Of a stretch of DNA of 64,000 nt, positions 13,114 through 24,033 are shown one piece after another. Each line of letters starts with the position of its first letter. Position 1 is the stretch's first letter. This DNA is from Rhizodiscina lignyota. Taxonomy: Eukaryota > Ascomycota > Dothideomycetes > Aulographales > Rhizodiscinaceae. Both the position numbers and the translations under genes were made by a program. The stretch lies in NCBI GenBank assembly GCA_010015805.1, contig ML978126.1, positions 186,001-250,000 of the forward strand, in the 5' to 3' direction. Under the pieces are notes generated by a model, which saw only the letters and a program-made list of their open reading frames with translations, did not search any database and was not told where the DNA came from.

Positions 13114-13627
13114 ATGGTGTGTGGGACCCAGAATCCTCCACGACATTCAGCTCATGTGCGCAGGTCTTCTTATTAGGCACAAACTTCGCCGAAGGCCATC
13201 TTCTTAAGGCACGACAATTGGACCTCATCGTCAATCTCAAGTCTATCTAACAGTCTCTGCAGAAAGCGCTGGAGTCCTTCTATGGCATCGGCCCAACGAT
13301 ATCCGCGAGAGTCATGGCGCACTTCCACCTCCACCCAACAGCGAAAATCGGCAGCCTCCGCAACCAGCAGCTCACCGACCTCACGCAACATCTTTCGGAC
13401 ATGAAGATTGAGAACGACTTGAGAAAGACTATGCAGGAGAACATAAGACGGCTGAGAGATATGGGGACATATAGAGGCAGAAGGCATTACGCGGGTTTGC
13501 CTGTGAGAGGGCAAAGGACAAGATCACAGGTCCGAGAAAGTATCATGTCAAAGTTGTAAAATTGCTGATGAATGTTGTCCAGATCCAAACCGCGAGGAAG
13601 CTCAATAGGATTGAACGTAGAGGATAG
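13114..13627 (+). CDS. Mitochondrial small-subunit ribosomal protein uS13m (SWS2-like)
   Basis: Four exons (13114-13116, 13164-13208, 13263-13529, 13583-13627) give 119 residues. The first exon is only the ATG. The second encodes FLLGTNFAEGHLLK, the third the helix-two-turn-helix core (KALESFYGIGPTISARVMA, then LRDMGTYRGRRHYAGLPVRG) and the fourth the basic tail (IQTARKLNRIERRG). These are the hallmarks of bacterial-type S13, here without an obvious cleaved presequence, as in other fungal uS13m proteins. It binds the head of the mitochondrial small subunit and contacts P-site tRNA. The second intron uses GC-AG (AAG/GCACGA donor), inferred from frame and conserved protein sequence. A 113-codon minus-strand frame over the same bases is a shadow. 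Confidence 0.88.
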
Positions 13628-14474
13628 AGGTGGCTCGGAGTTATGGCCCGTTTCTTGATACGCATATTAGCATTGGGCGGCGTTGGATATGTGCTTCAAA
13701 AATCAACTCATGTGCACATTATGTATAGATAGGTGGATACACTGTTACACTGTACCAGACGTATAAGAAACGACTGCAAAAGAAGTCTATAGCCTGTATT
13801 TATTTTCCGCTCTGTCAACTTCGCGTTCTTCTTGCAAGTGTGACCGAGAGATGTTTGGACTTGAACGAATATTTCATCAAAAAGTTTCGCGGTTTGGTCC
13901 GATATATAGCAAGTTGTTTATGGGGTTGAACGAAGCTTTTAACTGTCGGGTCCAATTCTATGATGGAGTGCATTATCTTCTCATTACCTTAGCTAAGAGC
14001 AAACGCTTCGACGAGGATTTGGAATCATTTTACTATATAAATGCAAAGCGGATCGCATATTCGTTCAACTAGGGGAATGAGATGCATAGAAGGGCGTATT
14101 CAATGTGGAGAACGAGTTAGATCTTCAAATCGGGGTTAATCACGGTGCAGCTCGGTATTCAGCGATCTCCCAGATGGCTTCTTGTGCCCAGTCGCAGTTT
14201 CCGATATTGTAAATCATATTTGTCCGCCTAAGGGGTATGAACATTGAGTGAAGCAGCAAATCATGTTTCGTCTTAGCCAAATAAGCCACCATGTAAACGC
14301 CACTATCAGTGGATCAGCAGCCACCTGGCGGCTGCAATAACCTAGCAATCCCTGAGCCATGTTTTCCGATAAACGTAGCTGTAGAACCTTCCACTGCTGC
14401 CGCCAAACTCCACGCTTGCTATGCTTTTCCCAGCAAACAAAGGAAAACGCCACCTGTAAACTTGATGAGAAAAT
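13628..14474. other. Convergent 3' flanks of uS13m and the RING gene
   Basis: About 850 bp, fairly AT-rich around 13.7-14.1 kb, with no gene I can support. A 73-codon plus-strand frame at 13851-14072 has no recognisable features. Confidence 0.45.
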
Positions 14475-17400
14475 TCAAGCACGCACTGTGCTAGCATTGT
14501 CAATAGCATTACCGCTACTTGGGCCGACAGTATTTAAGTGGTTCCGCACGCTAGGTGTGCGCGTGCTAATCTGACGTACAGGTGCAGCTTGAGCACTGGT
14601 CGCTGAAGGCCTAATCTCTGTACGTCGATTTGGTTGATGAGCAGATTGAGTGACAATGGGCGCGGACGCAACTGGGTTTGCCGAGGTAGGTGTCACTCGT
14701 GTAGATGGGCCTCCACGACCACCTAAACCTGCAGTAGAGTATCCTTGGGACACGCCCGGGTGAGCGGGTTGTGGTGCAGGTGTGGTACCAGGATTCGTAC
14801 CCGGTAAAAGCCCACTAGCCGCCGTGAAGCCATTCCGAGCGGTGGGCGTCTGAGAGCCGTTACCGGTGTTCCACGGACGCCGTTCTGTGTTGTTAGGTTG
14901 GCGCGAGATGTTACTTTGTGTCTGCTCGTTCTCGACGTTCGCTCTCGGAACAGACGGGTCAGCTGTGACGCTGTTGTCTTCCACGGCCGCTTGGCTAACC
15001 GCTGGCTGATTTAATCGACGAGCGGTGAACGGATTCGCACGAAGCTGCTGAGCTCTGCTCTGTACAAGCTCAGCAGCGCGTCTTTCCCGCTCTTCGGCTG
15101 TCATAACTGAGGGAGACCGGGACGCGGGCTGACTGAGGCCGTTCTCAATCTGCTGACGAAGCGCTGCCTGTAGAGGAACATTGTCGTTTCGCAGTGCCCG
15201 TACTGACGGCTGGGTCTGCAAGCGTTGACGAGAAGGCTGAGCCCTCAAATTCAGTCGAGAGGTTTGAGGCCTTGGGTTCTGCGGTACACTGTCCCTGGTA
15301 CTGGTTGGTGATTGTTGGCCTCGAAGACCGCGCTGCGATGGACGTGCACGGATAGTAGCTGTGGAAGGTTGTTCTCTCAAGCGTTGAGTGGATGGCCGGG
15401 GGCGAGCGTAAAGAGCCATGAACGGATTGCGATTTGGCCCTTGGAAAGTACGGGCAGCGACATTGAGCCCTGGGAAGCCACTTGGAACTTGCGGTCCTCT
15501 GTCGACAGTCTGCGCCCAGCGATTAGCAGTTGGAGCTCGAAATCCCATGACGCTTGGAGGGCGTGCCAGCGCATCATGTACCGAAGGGAGAAACGGCCGT
15601 TGGGTAGGTTCATCGACCAAGCCATCAAGATCATCGTCTATAGATGGCTCTAGAACTGGACCTCCACGCGCAGGGCCGGTGAATGTCTGTTCTACCGCGT
15701 TCGCAGTCAAAGGTACCCCATTATTAACTAACGAGCCTTGGTAGGCCAAGTCTGGCTGTGGTCGTCGGCGCTCGTTTCGGGACGGGTTTCGAGGTATACG
15801 AGAATTCGAGGCATTAAGTCCCGCTGGTGTTCGCACTCTTGCCATTTGTGGGCTCGATTCAGCAACAGGTGCAACGCCATTGCCCATTGCTTGGCCCGCA
15901 AGATCCATTCGAGAGGAACGACGATTCCTATTTGCAGTTCGAGGCCGTGCGACCGGCGTAGCAGATCTTGGATCGTCCAATTGATCGAAATCAAGCGGTT
16001 GTTCTGGATCCATTGCTCTCATGTTATATTGATGTTCCGCGAATATAGTGCTGATGATAGGGTTGTAGTCAGGGTGGCGGAAGCGCCGTCCACGGCGAAA
16101 AGCAAGGCGTGCCGATGCATCGGAACTGTCATCACTGTCAACAGTGCCGAGTGTAGCAGTGGAAGGCTGACGAGGTAAAATATTGCGAATGGAAGCAACG
16201 GGCCTCAGGGTTGAGCCAATGGCGACAAGTGGCGGTGGAATAGAGCGGATATGAGAATTGGTTGGTCCTTGCGGTTGGTCCATTTCGGAGTCGTCGTCGT
16301 CTGCTTCGCCATCTTCGTAATTGACGGTGGATGTCGAAAGGACCGAGCTACGGCGTCGCAGTCCTCGAGACCCATCGCGAAAGCGGGAGCGTCCAGTGCC
16401 TTGCGATAGGCTAGCCGGGACGTACGGTCTATCTGCAGTAGGCGTCAGACTTCCCCCGTTTCTCGTTCGCTCATTAGAAATTGTGACTGGCTCCCACCCG
16501 ACAGTCGTACTCGCTCCATCACTGTCCTCCTCATCCTCTTCGGCCCCATCATGGCCGTGCTGTAAGGGAGACCAGCCCTGATTCTCTATCGCATCATCGA
16601 CATCACCTTCCTCCGTATCATCGCGGATGCTGCCGATTGAACTGGACGGTGCTCGTCGGCTTTGTGGAGCTTGTCGCGATGCAAGGGGAGCTCCGGTCCG
16701 CTGACGTCTCCCGCTAGGCACAGGTCCATCATCATCGCTATCGTCATGTTCGTCGTCTTCCTCTAGTTCATTGCCTCCCCGAACAGAGCTAGAGGCAACT
16801 GACGAGACCTCCGAGTCAATGACTCGGCGGCCACCTCTACGATGCTGGCTGGTCACTGGTTGCGGTGTTTCGCTTGCTGTTGACCGACTGCGCTGGGAGC
16901 TCTCCTCGCTTTCATCATCGTCTACAACGAAGCCACTCATCGACGAGTCTTCCCCTGTGCCATCCTCCTCCTCGTCTTCCTCTTCAACCGGCATCATCTC
17001 TGTTTCGTCGCTGTACCTGCTAGAAGTAATACTTGGTGTATACCTCCGTCGACCCGCCGCAGCACTGTGCGCCGCACGACGCCGCGGTGAGAAGTACGGT
17101 CGTAATACTGGAATCGTGGGAATCAAATTAGGAGAGCGCTGTCCATCCCAGTCGTAGTAGTCATCTTCAGCATCCACCCATTCGGCGATATCTGCCGCCC
17201 CAAGGAATTCTGCCGCATGCAAATGGTGGTCCATATCGATGTCTACGCCTTCCTGATCCTCACTACGACCAGAGAACTCTGATGTTTCATCAACCTCACT
17301 GAAAGTTGTGAAGCTGTTCCCCCACTGTCCAATTTCAGCCTCGCTATACCCTTGGTCGCAATGATTACAAGCACCATCCTCGAGCTCCCAATGACAGAAG

Positions 17401-18289
17401 GGGCAACGATCAACACCGTCCTCTGGGTCACGGATTGGTCGAGGATGAAGCGCTCGTCGGATCAGGAAGACCCCTCTGAACAGACCTCCCTTGCGAGCAT
17501 CTTTATTATCCTTATCTTTTTGAACAATGTCGGCTTCTTCTTGTCGTGCCTTTTCAAGGGTCTCGGCGGTCTCATTGGGTGGGAAAAGGTCGGAACGGCT
17601 CATGAATACGGCAACCAAATCTTTGATCTGTTTGCGATGAGCCATAAATCAAGTTCCATCTTGATAGGAGGAACTTACAATGTATGCTGGTGCGGGCGAG
17701 TGTAAGATCACAGCGCGACAGTCTGGGCAGGTCTTCCTGCCAGTGGTGCTGAGGAACCAGGTACATAGACACTTTCAGACATTAGCAAGCAAGAAACAAC
17801 ATCGCTGGGATTCTCTCCTACGCTGTAGCAGTATGTGTGGCCGCACGAGGTCGTATATGGTTCGAATAGAAGCCGGGTGCAAATCTTGCATTGCAGAGTG
17901 GAGCGCACATTCCCCAGGTCTGCCTTCAAACCTTCGACAACCTGGGCGGGCTGTAAGTGCTTCTGATCCTCTCTGAAATGTAAGCAACCGACCTCATTGT
18001 TCTTTTGCACGGTAGCATCATTTTCACGCGGCTCAACGCGCAGGGATGCGGGGCTGTCTTTTGACAGCGGCCTTGAAGTTTTTGGCTTTGCAATATGTTT
18101 ATGGGTAGCTTGAAGCCTGCTCACGGTGGACGCTGAAGTACTGCTCGAGGAAGATGATGTTTGCTGCTGCATGGATGGTTGCGGTGATCGCGACAAGCTC
18201 TCATCAGCCTGGATGTTGGACGAGCTGCTGTGGGCGCGTTTCTGCCGAACGTTTCGGCCGCTGCTCGAGTGCGTCGACGATGGATCCAT
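14475..18289 (-). CDS. RING-finger E3 ubiquitin ligase with long disordered tail
   Basis: Three exons (18289-17822, 17771-17679, 17627-14475) join to about 1237 residues. The introns are 50 and 51 bp; the first cuts through the RING right after CGHTYCYS. The spliced RING (about residues 134-174) is a C3HC4 type: CKIC, then SCGHTYC, YSC and CPDC, continuing RAVILHSPAPAYI and a helix IKDLVAVFMSR. A second zinc pair, CPFC-x7-CNHC, lies near residues 262-277. The remaining ~950 residues are low complexity: acidic Glu/Asp runs, Ser/Arg and Pro/Gln/Asn-rich sequence. The architecture fits a fungal RING E3 acting with an E2 on unknown targets. Without the two upstream exons the long frame would look like an unannotated disordered protein. 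Confidence 0.85.
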
Positions 18290-19349
18290 GGCGAAAAGAC
18301 GCCTCAGCAGCCCCAGCTACTCAAGCTCGCCGGCAATGGAGAGGCACAGGCAAACGAAGGGTTCATGCAAGAATTGAAGGTGAAGCGTAAGGTTGCAGGT
18401 TGCAGGTGCAGGGTGGAGAATGATGTGTAGGCAAACGCGGAGCCAGAGCCTTACCCTAAACGCTCGTGCGCCTGCCGCGCGAAAACGGCTTGGCGGTCGT
18501 CGGGCCGACTATTCTTACGCGCGACGCGCTAGCCGAAACAGAACAGCCTTGCAGAGAAAAGTGGGAGCGCGTGGGAGCTTGCCCTCGTCTCGCTCCAAAC
18601 AAGGCCTTCATGCTCTCATCTCTCTTCCTTTCCTCACGTTCGCCCTTCTCTCAACCTACTGGCGGGGACTCAAGCCTATCCATTCAGTCGTTTGTGGCCT
18701 TGACCCCCATTTTCCTCGACTGGTCAGCTTTACCTCTTCAGGTTCAGTATTCTGCTTACGGGGACGACATCCGAGCACGCAACAGTCTCCACTTTCTGTC
18801 CTGTTGACTGGGTGGGCTATTTCACTGCGATGATCGATCCCGTCACTACTTTTCCAAAATTTCTTCCTGTCCTCGACACTCTGAAGCACATGAACCGATT
18901 CAAAGCCTCAAGTTAAACAGTCAACCTATTTCGATGTTCGCAACGAATCAGACATGTGTGGCTCAGTCGACACTCTTTCGGCCTTTCGGCGAGATTGGGC
19001 GACTGCTAATCGAGGTTTGTATCTCGTAAGTTGGAGTGGTTGTCAATACGCAGCCCTTCAGAGCTTCTTCCTTTTCGTTCTACAAAACCTTTGAAGGAAA
19101 TATTTGCAGCAGTACTAGCCCGCTTTCGTAGCTGAAAACGAATTCGTCTCATCAATACTCTCATGTGTCTGTTTCGCGAACGCAAAGCAAACCCAAGGTG
19201 AAGCAGATTCGCTAGTAACTCAAGTGTAGCAAAAAACAAAGCTGGCATGTCAATCAACTTAACCTCAATGGAATCCCGCATCGCTATGAGATGAAACCCC
19301 GGAAATCAACGCCGAAAGAACCGTGCTGTCGAGCCCAGCGCAACAATCA
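18290..19349. other. Intergenic region, RING promoter and 2OG-oxygenase 3' flank
   Basis: About 1.06 kb. Overlapping open frames near 18.4-18.8 kb on both strands have no domains. It should hold the RING-gene promoter. Confidence 0.45.
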
Positions 19350-20634
19350 TCAAGTCTTGACACGCTTGACGGGATGGCTATTGCCATTTGCGACACTGCC
19401 ATTTGCAGCATCATCCCCAACAACAGCGTTAGGCAGATCAAGCCATGCGATATGCCCGGGGACGACATTTTCGTACTCCACGACCTCCTTGTCCGTGGCC
19501 TGCAAGAACTTCTCTTGCTCTTGGAGGAAAGCCTTGAATGAGCGCTCGTCGAACTTCCTACCAGCCGCATGCTGTCTCCGAATAGCCTTGAGCTTCGCCC
19601 GAATGCGCTCCTCAAGGATCTCCAAACGATATTCGCCGTACTGGTAGTACACTTCCGCAACGTCAGAGATGCCACGGATAGTACTGAGGACCGCATCATC
19701 CGCGAGCGTAGGATCCTTTGGACGGAACGAAGTGACGCTGGTGATGCGTTCTTTTGCGCCTAAGGCTCGAAGTGCCTGATGTGCGATATAACGGCCTTGC
19801 ATCACGACAGCGCAACCCTACGCGACATGTCAGCCCATACGAGACTGCTTAAGGAGTGTGAAATCAACTTACCATTTGTGGGCCGCGGACCTTGAGGATA
19901 TTCTTCCTATCGCCAGTGTACAGTGCTGTCTCTCCGCCAACCATGTTCGTGCAGTCACTCAGCATCAAGACGCAGACGAATGGATAGCTATCTTCATGCC
20001 ATCCAACGACAGGCTTGTCATCTTCCCAAGGGCAGCCAGCGATGCCTTCATCCTCAGCGAAGTAGCGCTTTTGCCGGGAAATCGCAGCCAGTTCCTCCTG
20101 AGTCTCTTTATCTGACTTGACGGATAAGTTGATGTGACCGATCTCGTAGTCGATAACTGGCGTCAACTCAACACCGGCAATCTTGGAGACGATCTCAAGT
20201 GTTGCGGGATGATTCCACGCATCATACGCGAATGGGGCGTACCTACACCATCAATCAACACCAATCCGCAAAACATTGGAGAAGAAGACTTACTTGCTGG
20301 CATAACCACGGATCTGGCACGCCGCAATATTACTCTGGACACCATGCTCCTCCATAACCTTGGGATTGAGGATCTCGGCACGCATTTGCTCGACCGCTTC
20401 TTTGGTGAAGAGTGGGAAAGGCTGAGAAACAGCGACTGGAGAAATGCCAATATGCTCTCCGTATCCGATATCCTTCATCTGGATGATTTCTGAAGGTGGC
20501 GTGAATGCAAGATGCTTCTCCGGATCGAACTTGACTGGCGTGACCGTGCTCTCAGCCTTCAACCCCTCAATAATCGGGTTGAAAGACTGCTGAGCTGGTG
20601 CTGTTGTCACCTTAACGATCGATGTCTGCGCCAT
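19350..20634 (-). CDS. Fungal Fe(II)/2-oxoglutarate-dependent oxygenase-like protein
   Basis: Three exons (20634-20294, 20242-19873, 19817-19350) give 392 residues. The core shows the double-stranded beta-helix iron site: H-x-D in WHEDSYPFVCV, a distal histidine in GRYIAHQALRALG, and an arginine (RITSVTSFRP) suited to bind the 2OG carboxylate. The stretch MVGGETALYTGD between them is typical of a widespread, unnamed Pezizomycotina family. The N-terminal 110 residues (with PFPLFTKEAVEQMRAEIL) resemble the helical lead-in seen in phytanoyl-hydroxylase-like enzymes. The C-terminus is a helical, charged tail ending HPVKRVKT. No signal peptide is seen, so it is probably cytosolic or nuclear. The substrate is unknown. 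Confidence 0.8.
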
Positions 20635-23600
20635 TGTGTTCCAGGAGTTAGGTATAAGCTAAAATGGAAGATACTATCAGTGGAATGCTATCAGCACAAA
20701 GGGTTCAGCAAACAAAAGTTGGAGTGTGCAAGTTTGGAGCAAGATATAGAGAGAGAAGAGGAGGGTGACATCATGCTGCTGCGATAACGGGGCTGTATGT
20801 GTTAAGAGCGCTTAGTCTACGGTGTGACGTCGATGACGCTTGAATGTTGAGGTTGAGGAATACGGTGTAACTGTGACGAAGATGCAGCGGCAAGCAGCAG
20901 TGAAGCATCTCCGTGGATTTGAATGAATACCACACACAAGAGCAAAGGAAAAGCTGCAACTGCACTCGCACAAACGACTCACCTAAATTGACGACGGTCA
21001 AGGAAGATCCTCGATAAGTTTCGAAATGGAAGCAGTATGTGTATATCAAGTCGATCAGATAGGGGCATGAAGAGGAGGCGAGTCGACCCTTTATATTCAA
21101 GCCAGCAGCAAGCGGACCGGCGAAGGCGCGCAATTTCACATGAATTGGTGACAGACTACTAAGCGCTGATCTGGGGCTGCGACATGCTGATGTGTCTTCT
21201 TTACAGCATTACCGAACGAAAATGCCAAAGGCGAGAACAGGTAGTCGTGGCAGGTTGGTGCTTGCAGGACCCTTGTAACGTCCCCTCCACACCTCAGACT
21301 CAACGTTTGACTGGCTCACTTTTAGATTTTTCTCTTATTGTTCTTTCTAAGTTTTACGTTCCATACACTATGCTCAAGAGAGCCGCATGGACGGAATCAG
21401 TCCAAACCTTATCTTATCATTCCCGTCGCCAGCGACCAGCGTTGAGAAAGGGCCGTGTTCGAGCATACTGTGCTGTAGCAAATCGGCGGTCAACAGCACG
21501 GCAGCATTTCTCGTACCATGTATTGCTAAGGAGCCAAGCTTTTCAAGCTAGTATGGATCCGTTATCTGTTTCAAGAAAGGACCGCCGTCATTGGACCCGT
21601 CTTCGCTATGGTTCCAAACGCTTATTCTGGTCCTCGCAACCATATATGGCAGATTCCAATCGTGGACCTGAAGATACCGATATGGCAATGATGCAGTGTT
21701 ATACTGCGATTGTCCAGTTCATGTTTCCACTCCGTTTCGCTATTCTTTAGATGCCGCTTACCTGGGTCAGCCACTTGGCACAGCTGCGCGAGAGCAGCAT
21801 CGGGCGGGAGAAATATTGACCACTCGATTATCAAAAGTGGAGGCATTTTCATCAAATGCGGCGGGGTATATGGGTTTTAGTAACGGCATTTCCGGGGATG
21901 GGCAACAATCAAGTTTGTTCAGGAATCAGATACCCTTTTTGGCATAATCGCAGACCTACTAGCCTTTCAAAGGCCGGGACAGCTACCGTACACTTGTATC
22001 TCCTTGCGGACGCCGTTAGAGTCCGGATTAGTAGCAGGTGCACGTCGAGGCCTTGATATGCTGCCACCAGGGATGAGCTCACTATGTAGTCAGACAGTTC
22101 ATCTGTAGATGAAAGCCCAACATCTTAATGGGACGGAGCAACAAAGTCATCAGCCAGAGAATTCTCGTTCAATGCCCGGTACAGAGTGCTCGTGTGCCCT
22201 CATTTGCAGTGTCTTAGACGGAAGAGGTTTGCCATGCTGCCGGATCACAGCGATATCGCTCAGCAGTGCGTTGATAAGAATCGATGGTCGTCGAGTGTCC
22301 ACCTGCCGCGACCTCTGTAACAATATTTTTCCGCGCGGATGCTAACGCCAAGCTTTTGAGCGGCGCAGATCGTCTAACTTCCCTTGTGCTCGTGCTCATG
22401 CGAGCGACAACCTCCCTCCAATCCTCTCTTCCTGCGTCGAACGGGTGAAGACTTGTATCTCCGCCGCACCCTTGGCGAGGTAATGGCAGATAAAGGCGAG
22501 ACGCAGGCGTGGACGCCCGAGACCGCTGCGAAGTTTAATAGGTGCGTATGTTTTCGGCTCGATCCCCCAGTCCGTGGCCTTAGACATCTACCCTTTAGTT
22601 GCTGCGACTAGTAGCCACTGACAACATGAAGCAAAGTCAAATCGGAATATTTCGATCCATGCCAAGAGGCAGCATCACGCAGTATCAAGTGCCTACATCG
22701 GAACGGTGGTGATAGAGATATGTGCCAGGACTACTTCCAGTAAGACGTGCCGATATGCCTAGACCATTCCTAAGCATCCTCTAGTGCAGTTTCGCACTGC
22801 TGCCTTGATTTTGCCATTCTTAGTCGGCCGCTGTAGTCATCTCAACACCATGCTGACCTTCACTTCTCCACAGAGCGTATCGCGACTGCAAGAAACAATG
22901 GGTACGTCTATATACGCCATGATCGACACCGTAGCCTATCACCACTCGTACCGAAGATTGACGATGAACATCAGATCGAGGCCCGGAGAAAGACAAAGTA
23001 GGCGAACGTTAGTCGCTTGCCACGACGTTCACAACACTTTGCGGATCATCGAAGATAACACGTTAGCTCGATGTAGAATCATGCGGTATTCCGCAGGAAT
23101 GTGGGCGCGCAGAGTTCGCCGACAAGATGTGGTGTGCTCTGGATAAGACGATTATACCCCGAACATGTAAATGGTGATCGAGCCCCTGCTTCCAAGCGAG
23201 AGTGATATCAACTCTTGGGCATCACTGCGGAACGTCCTTGGTCAGATAATACAGCTCTTGGTTTTCTGTACACCACCGGACCGAAAGTCATTATTATTCA
23301 TTATGATGTCTAAACAATCGCCACTCCAACTCGATGTCCTTGAATATGTTGCTGATGTGATCACGCGATCACCTGCTATCAGCATGCGAACTTGGAGAGC
23401 CCATAAGAAACTGTTAGCGGGCCTGTTAGATGTGAATCGCATCGTACGTGATAAGGAATCGAAGAACCTTAGGCGTACACATTATTCAATGAGGCTGCTT
23501 CGTTAGTTTTTGAGTAATTCCAGAAGTCGCTGATGCGCTCCCGCCGAATTCAAGGCGGTAGTTGGCGATCGTAGGAAATTAAATTAATTTTGTGATGCAT

Positions 23601-24033
23601 TGCAATAGGCTATTCACTGATCTCTATGCTTCATTGTGTATTCTCATTCAAGGACACTCGTGAAGCGGAGGAATGTTAAGACGCTGCAGTTGAGCTCAAA
23701 ATTCTGCCGAAGCTCCGAAAATTTCAAGCTTCTCTCTCGTGATGTATGTAACAGATGCGCCATATCTTGCAAAGCGGACAGCGCAACTGGCCAAAAGAAG
23801 ATTTCGGTGGATGCCTTTCTTCTTCGCCCACATGCACCTTGTGAGGACATGACATGCATGGAAAGTGTGTCGTTCTTGCCATGGGTTCAAGTTGTGCATT
23901 GCAACCACCACGCAAATTTTTTTGTAACTGCACGCAAGTCACTGACTTCAAGCATTCATGACACCGTCATCGCGGTAACATCCTCTACTTGTCATTCTTT
24001 AGGGCACATCAATTTTCATGCTTTCCATGAAAT
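20635..24033. other. 3.4-kb stretch without recognisable genes
   Basis: The left 500 bp should contain the promoter of the 2OG-oxygenase gene and the right end that of Naa25. Between them I find only short unrelated frames on both strands (longest 188 codons, 21184-21750) with no domain, no coherent splicing pattern and no clear tRNA. It may hold degenerate repeats or non-coding transcription, but nothing visible proves either. Confidence 0.45.

Noticed and set aside
13173-13514. 113-codon minus-strand frame
   Set aside because: Exactly antisense to the conserved uS13m exons, which have clear family motifs.
21184-21750. 188-codon plus-strand frame in the gene-free gap
   Set aside because: Arginine/serine/tyrosine-rich random-looking translation with no domain and no splice signals.
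22535-22600. Possible tRNA T-arm (GGCTCGATCC)
   Set aside because: The bases flanking it do not form a T-stem and no A box or acceptor stem could be found.
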